A stretch of DNA of 44,884 nt from Burkholderiales bacterium (GCA_003963115.1 RXJQ01000068.1:500-45383); one strand, 5' to 3'; positions 1 through 10,601 are shown, numbered from the stretch's first letter. Translations and numbers: made by a program. Notes: a model not told the origin generated them from the letters alone.

Positions 1-724
1 CTACGACGCCGTTGCCATAGATGTAGTTGCCGCTGATCAGCAGGTTCTTGGTGACGGCAAAGTCGCCATCGTTGGTCGACTTGCTGTAGAGACCGTTGGT
101 GCAGTCGTGGATGATGTTGTCGGCGATCGTGATGTTCTGGCCGCGGTCAACCCAGATGCAGGCGCCGAAGGTCTCGTAGGGGCGAACGGTGCCGGTGGAA
201 TCGGTGAAGGTGTTGGAGGGGTTGGCGCCACGCAGTTCCAGTCCATCAATCTGAACGTAGGTCGGGTAGGCCGTCCAGCCTGCGGTCGAAAGGGGCTTGA
301 CCACAATGATCGAGCGGGTCTCGTGCAGGATGTTGCCGTAAGCCAGACCCTTGCGAGAGATGGCGCCCTTGGCATCAATGATGGGGCGTTGGCCGGTGGC
401 GCTCTTGACGCCGCAAACGCGAATAGGGGCAGCGGCGGTGCCGTTGCCCGAAATCATGAACTTGCCGTAGTAGGGCGTGTCTTTGTAGAAGATACGAACG
501 GTGTCACCGGCCTTGAGCTTGTCCCAGGGGACCAGGTCCAGCGTGGCGAGCTGCCCGGTGCCGGTGCCGACCTGATAGTCGGTGCCGGAACCCGGTACGC
601 AAGCCGCCGATTGTGCGTGAACCGCGAAAGGCGCGCACATGGCCAACATGACCATGCAACCTTTGACAATATGGGTGAGGGAAATATCGCTGGATTTGGC
701 GTTGGAGCGTGAAGTTTGTTGCAT
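1..724 (-). CDS. Secreted right-handed beta-helix protein (3' end outside window)
   Basis: Translating the reverse strand from ATG at 722-724 gives an open frame of 241 codons that runs off the window's left edge, so the C-terminal part is missing. The N-terminus is a basic, polar stretch, then a hydrophobic core (roughly residues 22-38) ending in a VHAQ cleavage-like site, so export to the periplasm or outside is likely. The mature part has short repeating strands such as QNITIADNIIHDCTN and ISGNYIYGNGVV, typical of right-handed parallel beta-helix proteins of the polysaccharide lyase and pectate lyase type. The decayed copy at 1157-2181 matches it closely (GLAYGN.LHETRSIIVVKPLSTA and the FGACIW to NDGDFA segment), pointing to tandem duplication. 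I see no catalytic residues that would fix a substrate, so the enzyme activity is inference from fold only. Confidence 0.8.
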   Translation of the reverse strand, partial: MQQTSRSNAKSSDISLTHIVKGCMVMLAMCAPFAVHAQSAACVPGSGTDYQVGTGTGQLATLDLVPWDKLKAGDTVRIFYKDTPYYGKFMISGNGTAAAPIRVCGVKSATGQRPIIDAKGAISRKGLAYGNILHETRSIIVVKPLSTAGWTAYPTYVQIDGLELRGANPSNTFTDSTGTVRPYETFGACIWVDRGQNITIADNIIHDCTNGLYSKSTNDGDFAVTKNLLISGNYIYGNGVV

Positions 725-1085
725 GTTCAAGTCGCTGAATTTGAGGGCAATTTGGTGCGCATTTCCCGGGATGGGTTGAAAACAAGAGCTGCTTCCCGCT
801 TCACCATGATTTGAATTCTAGGGATGAACGTTTTTCAAAGGGGTTCGGACTGGTGACATGACGTGGCGAGATGTAAATCAGTGCGGGCGCGGAAATCAGA
901 CGAAACCCATTTCAAATGGTGAAATTGGTGTATTGATTCACAATTTATGCGCCAAGCTGGTGCAAGTTGGAAGATCCGTCCGTGATATTTGTCGCATATG
1001 GATGCCATACCAATTCAAATCAGGTTTGCCCGCGAATGTTCTTTTTGTTGCAATTGCCTGATTGCTAGGCCAGCCCACAAGAAGA
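725..1085. other. Intergenic region with no gene seen
   Basis: This stretch separates the two beta-helix paralogues. It is AT-richer than the flanking genes and should carry the promoter of the leftward gene starting at 724. I found no convincing coding frame, repeat or operator in it. Confidence 0.5.
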
Positions 1086-1108
1086 AACCCAGCCGGAGCG
1101 GCTGGGTT
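1086..1108 (-). terminator. Rho-independent terminator for the decayed beta-helix gene
   Basis: A perfect 9-bp stem (AACCCAGCC / GGCTGGGTT) with a 5-base loop. On the minus strand it is followed by TCTTCTT, giving a pyrimidine-rich tail. It lies about 50 bases past the stop of the pseudogene at 1157-2181, in the right orientation to end its transcript. Confidence 0.75.
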
Positions 1109-1156
1109 GCTTGCTAAAGAGTACCACCACAAGGTGATGGTCCCGTAACAGGAGGT

Positions 1157-2181
1157 TCAGTTGCTCATTCTCTCGACGGCGCCGATGTCCTTGCTTGAAC
1201 CAAAAGTCGTGCGGGCCTGGCCGGAGAATGTCACGGTATTCATCTGGAATTGAGCTGGGTAGGCCGCCGCCGCGCCGAGGTCGGCCTGGGCCGCGTCCAC
1301 GATGGCCGATCCACTCAGGGGCACGAAGCTGCTGTCCACGGGCAAGGCGGCTGCCCTTGATCAGGTTGGCCCAGCCCGTCACCGTGCTGGGTACCGTGTG
1401 GGAGGGGGCGGAGTCGGCAATGGCGCTGGCGGCCCAGTTCTTACCCAGATCCACGATGCCGCCTGCTGTGCAGTAAGAGGTGTTGACTTCGCTGGTAGCA
1501 CGCGGGCTGGGGCTGGCCACCGTCGAGGCAAAGCAGAGCACGCTGTTCCAGATTTCGGCCGCCTCGTTGGTGGTCGAGATCAGGAAGAGTTGCCCGCCGG
1601 TGCCGCCGTCCTTCACGATGATGTTGCTGTAGACGAAGGCCGGGCGGTAGGCGCTCAGGCAGGCACGGTGGAGAGGAAGGCATAGAAGTCTTCCGCCTCG
1701 ACCAGGTCCATCGAGTGGGCGCCGCCGCGCAATTCCTCGAAGCGGTTGAACTCATAGGTGATGTTCACGCTCTCGGTGTAGCTGTTGTGCTCGTGCACAT
1801 TGCCCACCACGCCATTGCCGTAGATGCGGTTGCCGCTGATGGCGAAGTCCCCATCGTTGGTGGACTTGCCGAAGATGTCGTTGGTGCAGTCGTGGATGAC
1901 GTTGTCGGCCACGGTGATGTTCTGGCGGAGGTCCAGCCAGATGCAGGCGCCAAAGTTGTCAACGGCACCGGTGCTGGCGTCATAGGTGTAGTTGCGCACC
2001 GTGCTTGTTGAATCGGTGAAGGTATTGGCCGGATTGGCGCCACGGATCTCCGGGCCGCCGTCGACAGTGGCTTGACGACGATGATGGAGCGGGTTTCGTG
2101 CAGCAAGTTGCCATAAGCCAGGCCGGCACGCTTGTGAACGGGGCTTACAACGGGGCTATCGGCTTGATTGGACATACTCAA
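1157..2181 (-). pseudogene. Decayed paralogue of the beta-helix protein (several frameshifts, no signal peptide)
   Basis: The similarity to the gene at 1-724 is spread over all reading frames of the minus strand. From the 5' side, one frame (TTG 2181 or ATG 2175) reads into AGLAYGNLLHETRSIIVV. Near 2065-2075 about 40 bases present in the paralogue are missing and the frame changes to GANPANTFTDST and FGACIWLDLRQNITVADN. Near 1655-1660 that frame hits TGA just after FLSTVPA, while the next frame continues as AYRPAFVYSNIIVKDGG. Near 1345 a further one-base shift leads to the real C-terminus, ending ...SSKDIGAVERMSN. The N-terminus also lacks the signal peptide and first strands of the intact copy. 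Three lesions plus a truncated start make sequencing error an unlikely sole cause. It still shows what the missing C-terminal half of the paralogue probably looks like. Confidence 0.8.
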
Positions 2182-2762
2182 CCTTTAAGCGGGGGCGCCT
2201 ATTTTCAAAAGGCATGCCTGGCGCCAACACATTTTTCCGGACGGGAAAAGCGTTTCAAATGAACGAAATCAGACTTTTTGAATTTGATCGGTGAAAAAGC
2301 AGGGAAAAAATAGCCCTGATATTTCCGGATTTCCTGATGTCGATAGGCAGGAAACAGCCGATCGTTGGCCTGTCAAAGGCGCGTAGGATGATAGGAGAGG
2401 TGTTGCATGGATTTTCGACCAGAAGGCGCGATGCAAATCAGAAAATTGCGACACCTGGCGTATGAACAGTTTATCGGCCGTGCGTTGACGAAATATTGCC
2501 GCGGACGTGTCCATCCGTCGCATTTCGTAACCAGATGTAAGGACGGGGCGAATAATGATGATCAGGTGGCCTTTTGATTTGGCGAGAAGTGCCTAGAAAA
2601 TTGGCGCTGACGCACGACGTTTTCAACGGCTACCTTGAGCTGTTTCACGGTGATTCTGCATGGCGCACCGATGATATGCAGTGTGCAAAAGTGCGGTTCA
2701 TGCCCTTATCGTCTTTTGTTGTAAACAAGTCGTGGTACTGGCGCTTGCCAGCCCGGCCGTCG
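2182..2762. other. Long intergenic region with no gene seen
   Basis: About 580 bases lie between the decayed beta-helix gene and the CWC gene. Open frames exist on both strands, but none has a recognisable protein, a good ribosome-binding site or codon use like the neighbours. I see no strong terminator or repeat. It may hold the promoter of the leftward pseudogene and remnants of lost sequence. Confidence 0.4.
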
Positions 2763-3005
2763 TCAGGTTTCGGTGGCCGAGGTGGGCTGGCCTCCGGCCG
2801 TCAGGCTATCCACATGGAAGCCCGCACAACGCGCGCAGATGCAGGCCAGACCTCTTTGCTCGGCTGGTACCCGTTCCAGTAAAGCCTGACTGAACGTGGC
2901 CTGGCGGCACCAGCAAGGCGTGTCGAGCGAGCCGCTGATGGCTGGCGCGCAAGCATTCGGGCCGCCGCACAGGGGGCATATGTGGTTGGGGCGTGCGCAA
3001 CTCAT
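2763..3005 (-). CDS. Cysteine-rich CWC family protein
   Basis: An 80-residue protein with ATG at 3003-3005. It opens with CPLCGGPNAC, then a central PCWCRQATFSQALLERVPAEQRG, then ACICARCAG. The paired CxxC motifs around a Cys-Trp-Cys core followed by a short helix and a last CxxC are the pattern of the small cysteine-rich CWC family, probably a zinc- or metal-binding fold. No biochemical role is established that I know of. It is divergent from the secreted-protein gene at 3076. No strong ribosome-binding site precedes the ATG, so expression level is unclear. The C-terminal 25 residues after the last cysteine pair look unstructured. Confidence 0.75.
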   Translation of the reverse strand: MSCARPNHICPLCGGPNACAPAISGSLDTPCWCRQATFSQALLERVPAEQRGLACICARCAGFHVDSLTAGGQPTSATET

Positions 3006-3075
3006 GGGGAAGCTAGCGCCGTGAAGGCGGGTTGGTACGGGTGTGTGGGGCGTGGCGTCAAGCTAGCATCCTGCC

Positions 3076-3498
3076 ATGAACACGAATGCCTTGCGCTGGC
3101 TTGCTGGTGCGCTGATGCTGGGAGGAGGCTGGCTACCCGCTGCCATGGCGCAGGTACCTGTGCCCAAGCCCGATCTGGATCCCGGTGCCGTGGCCTTGCG
3201 CTGCGAGCTGCACATGGCCCGTGCACCAGAGACCGTGCAGGTGCTGTATTTCTACTTGAGCGATGCGCGTCGTGCGGTGTACGAGACCGACGGCAACCCT
3301 TTGGGCAATGTCGTCCAGTTCAGCAGGCAGCGCATCGTGGTCACGCGCAGCAGCACGGACGGAGGCGTGCGCAACTACGTCTTCGATCGGATGATCGGTT
3401 CGCTGACGATGTCCTCACCCGGTCAGATGGGAGGCAAGGAGGGCTGGACCTTGTCTGGAGAATGCCTGCGGGTCGATGCCAGCCGCCAGAAGTTCTGA
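3076..3498 (+). CDS. Small exported protein of unknown function
   Basis: A 140-residue protein with a clear signal peptide: a short polar start, hydrophobic LAGALMLGGGWLPAAMA, and a likely cleavage after AMA-Q near residue 26. The mature part of about 115 residues has only two cysteines (in ALRCELHM and SGECLRV), which could form one disulfide in the periplasm. I do not recognise the family. Start choice rests on the signal peptide beginning directly at this ATG. It is followed at once by a terminator-like hairpin, so it is probably a single-gene transcript. Confidence 0.7.
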   Translation: MNTNALRWLAGALMLGGGWLPAAMAQVPVPKPDLDPGAVALRCELHMARAPETVQVLYFYLSDARRAVYETDGNPLGNVVQFSRQRIVVTRSSTDGGVRNYVFDRMIGSLTMSSPGQMGGKEGWTLSGECLRVDASRQKF

Positions 3499-3530
3499 AC
3501 TTATCCCCGTAAGTTGTGGATAAGTTTGTT
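3499..3530 (+). terminator. Probable terminator after the exported protein gene
   Basis: An 8-bp perfect stem (ACTTATCC at 3499-3506 and GGATAAGT at 3518-3525) starting directly after the TGA and followed by TTGTT. The stem is AT-rich and the tail short, so strength is uncertain. Confidence 0.5.
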
Positions 3531-3621
3531 GGCAAGCGCTTGGTAATTGTCACGCCCCCTGGGAAGCACCCTGGGTTGCCTCGAAATGAGGCAGTTTCGT
3601 GACATTGTTCCGCGGATCGGC

Positions 3622-4272
3622 TCAGGCGCGTCGACGCGCCGCAGCGATCACCCCGCACAGGCCCAGTCCCATCAAGGCCCAGGTGCCGGGTTCGGGCACG
3701 GCGGTGGTCTGGACAGAGATGCCGTCGATCGACATATAGGCCTTCTGAGTGGGAGAGGCCAGGATGAAGGACAGTTGCTGGCTGGACGCCGAGGCGACGA
3801 AGGTCAGCGACTGGTTGTACCAGCTCGACCCCAGCGAGATCTGGTCGCCCGAGCCGATGGACAGGCCGTCGAGCTGCACGCTGATGGCGTTGCTGCCCAG
3901 GTAGCTGACGGCGCCATAGGTGTAGCCGAAATTACCCGCTTCCCAGGACACGGTGTATTGCTGGCCCACTTGCAGCCCTGTCAGGGTCTGGCCGAAGCGT
4001 TCCATATAAGAGCCGTAGGCGCCCAGACCGACCCAGGTGCCGCCATCGGTCGAGGCCGTGGGGGTGGCGCCAAAGCGAAGCTGACCTGTCACGCCGACGT
4101 TGTTGTGGGCGTCCATCGTGTCGGGCGTGCCTTCGAAGATGGTCCAGCCAGTGGGGACGCCGTTGTTGATGATGGCGCCAGTCAGCGAGCCATTGACGAC
4201 GAGGTTCTCGGCGAAAGCGGATGTGGAAACCAGCAGGGCAGCGGCCAGGGCAATGGGACGGATGGCGTTCAT
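3622..4272 (-). CDS. PEP-CTERM sorting domain exported protein
   Basis: A 216-residue protein with an N-terminal signal peptide (hydrophobic PIALAAALLVSTSAFA, cleavage before ENLVVNG) and a C-terminal sorting tail: VPEPG, a hydrophobic helix WALMGLGLCGVIAA, then the basic end RRRA. This tripartite tail is the PEP-CTERM signal recognised by exosortase, linked in the literature to exopolysaccharide and surface display. The middle begins NLVVNGSLTG...GWTIFEG and is rich in Gly, Ser, Thr and aromatics, resembling the beta-sandwich modules common in PEP-CTERM proteins. No exosortase gene is in this window, so one must be elsewhere if the tail works. Divergent from the DHH gene at 4519. Confidence 0.92.
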   Translation of the reverse strand: MNAIRPIALAAALLVSTSAFAENLVVNGSLTGAIINNGVPTGWTIFEGTPDTMDAHNNVGVTGQLRFGATPTASTDGGTWVGLGAYGSYMERFGQTLTGLQVGQQYTVSWEAGNFGYTYGAVSYLGSNAISVQLDGLSIGSGDQISLGSSWYNQSLTFVASASSQQLSFILASPTQKAYMSIDGISVQTTAVPEPGTWALMGLGLCGVIAAARRRA

Positions 4273-4518
4273 GGGGGCAACTCGTTCGACTTCGTGCGCG
4301 CCGCCATCTGATGGACAGTGTCAGGGCGCTGTGATTGACATGTAACGAATCGTAGCCTTTGCCTGATGCACCTTGCCATCCCCCGAGTGCTGGGCTGTTC
4401 GGTCCCAGGCCTGAAATGCGTGAATTCTTCACGCGTCATGAGGCGATGCCGCAGGGGTAACTCCCACTAACATGGGGCATCCTAGATTTCGGCCCACAAA
4501 AAATGGGTCACGCATGAC

Positions 4519-5466
4519 GTGAGCACAGGTCTTTTCACCTCTTTGCCCGGTCTGGCCGTTGCGCCTGCCAAGACCGACCCCAACCCGCTGGTCGTCTACC
4601 ACGGCAAGTGCCCGGACGGCTTTGGTGCCGCATTGGCGGCGTGGCTGTACTTCGAAGGGCAGGGCGAATACCTGGGCGTGACACACGGCAAGATCAACGA
4701 TGTGGCCGAGTTGCCGCCTTTGGCGGGGCGTGCGGTCTATATCCTCGATTTCTCGTTCGATGAGCCCATCATGCAGGGCATCGACGAGCGCGCGGCCAAG
4801 CTGGTCTTGCTCGATCATCACAAGAGTGCGGCCGACAAGCTGGGGCGCTTCCAGTGTCGCTGCGGCGCTGTGCATTTCGACATGACGCAGTCCGGCGCGA
4901 TGCTGGCCTGGAAGTTCTTTCACCCTGAGCAGCCCGTGCCTGAGCTGATCCGCTACATCCAGGACCGGGACCTGTGGACCTGGGCCTACCCGGAAAGCGC
5001 AGCCTTCCTGTCCGCCCTGGACATGGAGGAGCCCGACAATTTCACCCGATGGGCCGAGATCGCGGCATTCAAGCCCGAGCAGGTGGCCCAGTTCCAACAG
5101 CGGGGCACGGCGATGAACGAGAAGTTCCTGAGCCTGTGCAAGGACATCTCGCAAGGTGCCTCGCCCATCACCTTCAATGGTCAGCAAGGCCTGATGGTCA
5201 ACTGCCCCGGCGCCTTCACCAGCGAGGTGGGCAATATGTTGTCCGCTGAATGCGGCAGCTTTGCCTTGCTGTGGTCGGTGTCCAAGGACGGTACGGTCAA
5301 GGTGGGCTTGCGTGCGGTTGCGGGCTACAACACCATCCCGCTGGCCGAGGCCATGGGCGGCGGTGGGCACCCGCAGGCCTGCGGTTTCCGCATGGGGCCG
5401 GAGCGACTGCCTGAGTTGCTCACAGGTGTGTTCTGGTCAGATCCACAAGGCACAAGCGCCATGTGA
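4519..5466 (+). CDS. DHH-family phosphoesterase
   Basis: A 315-residue protein. Metal-binding motifs of the DHH superfamily are visible: YHGKCPDGFGAALAAW near residue 30, ILDFSF near 80, and LLDHHKSA with D99-H100-H101. The C-terminal DHHA1-type substrate region carries MGGGGHPQACGF. Family members cleave phosphodiester or phosphoanhydride bonds (RecJ, nanoRNase/pAp phosphatase, oligonucleotide or cyclic-dinucleotide hydrolases); the exact substrate cannot be read from sequence. The start is a GTG, because both nearby upstream ATGs (4503 and 4514) reach stops within a few codons and the family's first motif lies about 28 residues in. No signal peptide, so cytoplasmic. It stands alone between the PEP-CTERM gene and the heparinase-like gene. 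Confidence 0.88.
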   Translation: MSTGLFTSLPGLAVAPAKTDPNPLVVYHGKCPDGFGAALAAWLYFEGQGEYLGVTHGKINDVAELPPLAGRAVYILDFSFDEPIMQGIDERAAKLVLLDHHKSAADKLGRFQCRCGAVHFDMTQSGAMLAWKFFHPEQPVPELIRYIQDRDLWTWAYPESAAFLSALDMEEPDNFTRWAEIAAFKPEQVAQFQQRGTAMNEKFLSLCKDISQGASPITFNGQQGLMVNCPGAFTSEVGNMLSAECGSFALLWSVSKDGTVKVGLRAVAGYNTIPLAEAMGGGGHPQACGFRMGPERLPELLTGVFWSDPQGTSAM

Positions 5467-5551
5467 TTGCCGTGGATGCAGTTTGTTGCGATGCCCTTCC
5501 TGCCGCGCCTGACAATGAGGCATGGTCTGACAAAAACAAGGGGACATCGCC

Positions 5552-7621
5552 GTGCAAATGCGAATCTGGGGGGTAAGAAGGCTGGGGGCGCTGGCTTTGC
5601 TGGCGGCCTTGCTACCAGCATGCGGAGGTGGCGGTGCTGGCAACAACAGCGCAGCGCCATCTGATGGGGGCTCACCCAGCGGGGTGTCCGGCGAGCCTAT
5701 TGTCCCCACGCAGCATCCCAAGGTCTTGCTGAACCAGGCAGGCTACCTGACGAGCCTGCAGCAGCAGTTGAGCAGCAAGGTGCCTGCAGCCACGCGCTTT
5801 CAGGCCATGGTCGACAGCGAGTTGGCACATGCCGGGACCAACTATGCCTTCCAGGCCTGGTTTGCCGCCTTGATGTACCAGATAACGGGGCAGACCCGGT
5901 ACGCGGACTTTGCCGTCTCCAAGGCGGATGCCTTTTTGGCTGGCGAGGAGGCTTTGATCAAAGCGGGGCAGGCGCCCACCGTCGCCCATGACAGTTACCT
6001 GGATGTCGGCCCGCTCGTGGGCGACGTGGCGCTGGTCTATGACTGGTGCAATGCCAGGCTGACGGCCTCTCAGCGCACACGTTGGGTGGCCTACATGAAC
6101 CAGGCTGTGGCCAATGTATGGGACCCCGTGCATGCGAGCTGGGGTGGCAAGGTCATGCCTTGGTCGGGATGGTCGATCAGCAATCCATCCAATAATTACT
6201 ACTACTCCTTCCTCAAGGCCACGATGCTGCTGGGCCTGGCAACCGATGGGGAGAACACGCAGGCCTCTGCATGGCGCACGCAATTTCGACAGGCCAAGAT
6301 CGCCGCCGAGTTGGTGCCGACCTTCAACCGGGATCTGCTTGGTGGCGGCTCGCGCGAGGGCACGGGTTACGGCACCGCCATGAAGAACCTGTTCCAGCTC
6401 TATGACTGGTGGGAGCGTTCAACAGGTGAGCGTCTTGCCGACCTGACGCCGCACACCAAGGCGTCTCAAGCCTGGATGCTGCACGCCATGGTGCCGACGC
6501 TGGACCGGCTCGCTGCCATCGGTGATCAGTCTCGCGATTCGTCTGTGTCTTTGTTCGATTACCACCGAGAATACCTGTTGGCACTGGGTGCGCTGTACCC
6601 TCAGGAGCGTATGTCAGGTGCGGCCAAGTCGGTGTTGGATGCGTCGAGCCTGCCGCAGATCGCCAATGGCTTTGAGCTGTTCGCCGATTACTTGTATGCA
6701 GTCCAGGGCTTGCCGGCTGTTCGGCAGCGTGACTTGTCTACCGCCTACTGGGGTGAGGGTACGGGGCATTTCTTCATGCGCTCCGCATGGGGCGACAAGA
6801 GCGCGGCCTACGCTTTGTTCACCTGCGGCCCCTACACCGAAAGCCATGCGCACCGTGATCAAGGTGCGTTTCAGCTCTTTCGTGACGAATGGCTTGCCCC
6901 GACATCCAACATCTATACGCACTCGGGCATCCAACAAGGTGAGGAGCAAAATAACCTGGTGCGCGTCATCCAGAATGGTTCGACCATCGCGCAGGGCTTC
7001 GGGCAGTCTTGCCAGATGAGGGCTTTGGTGGACAACGCGCTGTTCAGTTATGGCCAGGCCCAGATCACGCCGATGTACATGGGCAAGACTGCGGTCACGC
7101 AGGTCGAGCGTGCCTTCCTGTTCATCAAGCCTGCCACCTTCATTGTGTTTGACCGCGTTGGCTCTGCTGCAGGTACACAGCGTGTGTGGACGCTCAACGT
7201 GCCCGGCACAGCCACGGCCAGTGGCGACAGGCTGACCGTGATGGCGCCGGGTGGGCATCAACTGGATGTCTATCGTGTGGCGCCTGCGGACCTGAGCTAC
7301 CAGATCACCTCACCAAGCTTGAGTGATGGTGACACCTGGCTGACCCAGCCCAAGCGGATTGAAGTCAGTGACACGGCCGGGACGCAAACGCTGTTCCTGC
7401 ACATCATGGGAACGGGCGGCAGCGTCAGCAGCGCAGTGCGCTCGGACGCCGCGGGCCAGACGGGTGCGCAGGTGAGCTTGTCGGACGGCCGGCGTGTGCT
7501 GGTGCGGTTTGCCAATGACACGGGTGGCGGGACATTGCAGATCCAGCAGGCCAGCGGCACCGTGCTTTTCGGCGGGGCCCTGCCCACGACGGTGGTGCCG
7601 CCGGCCGTTTTTGCCAATTGA
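5552..7621 (+). CDS. Heparinase II/III-like lipoprotein, probable polysaccharide lyase
   Basis: A 689-residue protein. The N-terminus is a lipoprotein signal (hydrophobic LGALALLAALLPAC, lipidated Cys24 followed by a Gly-rich linker), so it should sit in the outer membrane. Residues of about 60-400 read as an alpha-helical toroid typical of alginate and heparin lyase folds (HDSYLDVGPLVGDVALVYDW, YYYSFLKATMLLGLA). The following beta-rich half carries the heparinase II/III hallmark SHAHRDQGAFQLFRDEWL with His432 and His434, a region known to bind metal or catalyse in the family. I infer degradation or remodelling of an acidic polysaccharide; the substrate is unknown. GTG at 5552 is favoured by AAGGGG eight bases upstream; ATG at 5558 is the alternative. 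Confidence 0.85.
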   Translation: MQMRIWGVRRLGALALLAALLPACGGGGAGNNSAAPSDGGSPSGVSGEPIVPTQHPKVLLNQAGYLTSLQQQLSSKVPAATRFQAMVDSELAHAGTNYAFQAWFAALMYQITGQTRYADFAVSKADAFLAGEEALIKAGQAPTVAHDSYLDVGPLVGDVALVYDWCNARLTASQRTRWVAYMNQAVANVWDPVHASWGGKVMPWSGWSISNPSNNYYYSFLKATMLLGLATDGENTQASAWRTQFRQAKIAAELVPTFNRDLLGGGSREGTGYGTAMKNLFQLYDWWERSTGERLADLTPHTKASQAWMLHAMVPTLDRLAAIGDQSRDSSVSLFDYHREYLLALGALYPQERMSGAAKSVLDASSLPQIANGFELFADYLYAVQGLPAVRQRDLSTAYWGEGTGHFFMRSAWGDKSAAYALFTCGPYTESHAHRDQGAFQLFRDEWLAPTSNIYTHSGIQQGEEQNNLVRVIQNGSTIAQGFGQSCQMRALVDNALFSYGQAQITPMYMGKTAVTQVERAFLFIKPATFIVFDRVGSAAGTQRVWTLNVPGTATASGDRLTVMAPGGHQLDVYRVAPADLSYQITSPSLSDGDTWLTQPKRIEVSDTAGTQTLFLHIMGTGGSVSSAVRSDAAGQTGAQVSLSDGRRVLVRFANDTGGGTLQIQQASGTVLFGGALPTTVVPPAVFAN

Positions 7622-7632
7622 TATCGGTCAGA

Positions 7633-8061
7633 TCAGCGCGCCACGGCCAGGATCACGTCACTGGCCTTGATGATGGCCACGGCCTCTTTACCCAGCGCCA
7701 GGTTCATTTCCTTGACTGCCTGCTTGGTGACCACGGCGAACACCTCGGTCCCGCCAGGCAAGGTCACACCCACCTCGGCGCTCACCGCACCTTTGACCAA
7801 GGTGCTGACCTGGCCTTTCCATTGATTGCGTGCGCTGAAGGATCGCTTGCCATGGCCGGTGGCCAGCATCACCCAGGGGGCCTTGACCAGCGCGACCACC
7901 TCTTTGCCTACGTTCAGCCCCAGTGATTTCACGCTGCCGGCCGTGACCACGGCGACCAGCGTGTCGCCGCGTTTCGTCTTCAAGCTGATTTCCGCGTTGA
8001 CGGTACCCGGCTGGATGGCCGAGATGGTGCCCTGGAAGGTGTTGCGCGCGCTGACTTTCAT
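7633..8061 (-). CDS. modG: Molybdate-binding di-Mop protein (molbindin)
   Basis: A 142-residue cytoplasmic protein made of two tandem Mop/TOBE modules, each starting with a (V/F)SARN motif (KVSARNTFQGTISAIQPG and SFSARNQWKGQVSTLVKG) and ending in a [11 protein letters not shown] or LGKEAVAIIKA motif. Molbindins of this type, such as Azotobacter ModG, store or buffer molybdate and tungstate. I chose ATG 8061 because the first Mop module begins directly there; a longer frame from 8157 would run through the predicted ModE operator. It is divergent from modE, ends only 11 bases from the heparinase-like gene, and is expected to be controlled with the mod operon through the shared control region. 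Confidence 0.85.
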   Translation of the reverse strand: MKVSARNTFQGTISAIQPGTVNAEISLKTKRGDTLVAVVTAGSVKSLGLNVGKEVVALVKAPWVMLATGHGKRSFSARNQWKGQVSTLVKGAVSAEVGVTLPGGTEVFAVVTKQAVKEMNLALGKEAVAIIKASDVILAVAR

Positions 8062-8123
8062 GAGGGCATTCTGACTGTTGGCCCGGACGACGGCATGGAT
8101 CAAGGGGCGTGGCACAGCATTTG

Positions 8124-8148
8124 CGTTATAAAACAATATATACAACAC
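8124..8148. promoter_or_regulatory. ModE-like operator 1
   Basis: The sequence has the half-sites CGTTATA and TATATACAAC separated by six bases, close to the ModE palindrome built from CGnTATATA arms. It lies about 60 bases upstream of the molbindin start and about 110 upstream of modE, in a strikingly AT-rich gap. Assignment is by pattern and position next to a modE gene. Confidence 0.6.
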
Positions 8149-8211
8149 GGTTGCCATGTATCGGCAGCGTCCATGAAGTTGGCCATGCGTATCAGCAAGG
8201 TGTAGGGTTGA

Positions 8212-8236
8212 CGTTGTATATATTCGTTGTAAACGC
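8212..8236. promoter_or_regulatory. ModE-like operator 2
   Basis: CGTTGTATATA at 8212-8222 followed by an imperfect opposite arm TGTAAACG. It shares the GTTGTATATAT core with the reverse complement of site 1. It ends about 19 bases before the modE ATG, so binding here would be expected to repress modE (autoregulation). Confidence 0.5.
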
Positions 8237-8254
8237 TACAAAATTGTCGGAAAG

Positions 8255-9911
<1,657 letters not shown>

Positions 9912-9912
<1 letters not shown>

Positions 9913-10601
9913 TGGTGCTGGACACCGATGATCTCCAGGCATTGAGGTTGACGGCCAGTCTGGCCACGTTGACCACCTTGCTGCTGCTGTTGCTGGGGAC
10001 GCCCATCGCGTGGTGGCTGGCGCGCACGCGTTCCAGGCTGAAAGGTGCGGTTGCCGCCGTGGTGGCCTTGCCGCTGGTGCTGCCACCCACGGTCATCGGC
10101 TTTTACCTGTTGCTGTTGATGGGGCCGCATGGGCCTTTGGGTTTATTCACCCAGTCGATGGGCTGGGGCCTGTTGCCCTTTACTTTTTCTGGGCTGGTGC
10201 TGGGCTCGGTGCTGCATTCCTTTCCCTTTGTCGTGCAGCCGCTTCAGCAGGCATTCGAGGCCATTGGTCGGCGTCCGCTGGAGGTGGCCGCCACGCTCAG
10301 GGCCGCGCCATGGGACCGCTTCGTGTCGGTGGCCTTGCCCCTTGCCAGGCCCGGTCTTCTTACGGCGGCCGTGCTCGGTTTCGCGCACACCGTGGGTGAG
10401 TTTGGCGTGGTCCTGATGATCGGCGGCAACATACCGGGGGCCACGCGCGTGTTGTCGGTGGCACTCTACGGGCATGTGGAAGCCATGGACTATACCAAGG
10501 CTCAGGTTCTGGCCGCCGGCATGGTGGGCTTTGGCTTTGTGGTGATGTTCCTGCTGTACTTGCTCAACGGTCGCGTTGAGCAAGGCGCGTTGCGGCGCTA
10601 G
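9912..10601 (+). CDS. modB: Molybdate ABC transporter permease
   Basis: A 229-residue inner-membrane protein with about five or six hydrophobic helices. The cytoplasmic EAA loop that docks on the ATPase is visible as EVAATLRAAPWDRFVSVALPLARPG, and the following GEFGVVLMIGGNIPGATRVLSVALY is typical of ModB. ATG 9912 overlaps the modA stop (ATGA arrangement); TTG 9909 is a less likely alternative. It forms the homodimeric membrane channel of ModABC with the neighbours on both sides. Confidence 0.94.

Noticed and set aside
2269..2523. An 84-codon minus-strand open frame in the long gap
   Set aside because: No ribosome-binding site, domain or conserved-looking motif; likely chance in a lower-GC region.
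3508..3524. DnaA-box-like TTGTGGATAAG
   Set aside because: A single site inside a terminator-like hairpin, with no other boxes, AT-rich unwinding region, dnaA or dnaN gene near; not an origin.
3574..3590. TGCCTC/GAGGCA hairpin before the PEP-CTERM stop
   Set aside because: Only 6 bp, no T-run on either strand; too weak to call a terminator.
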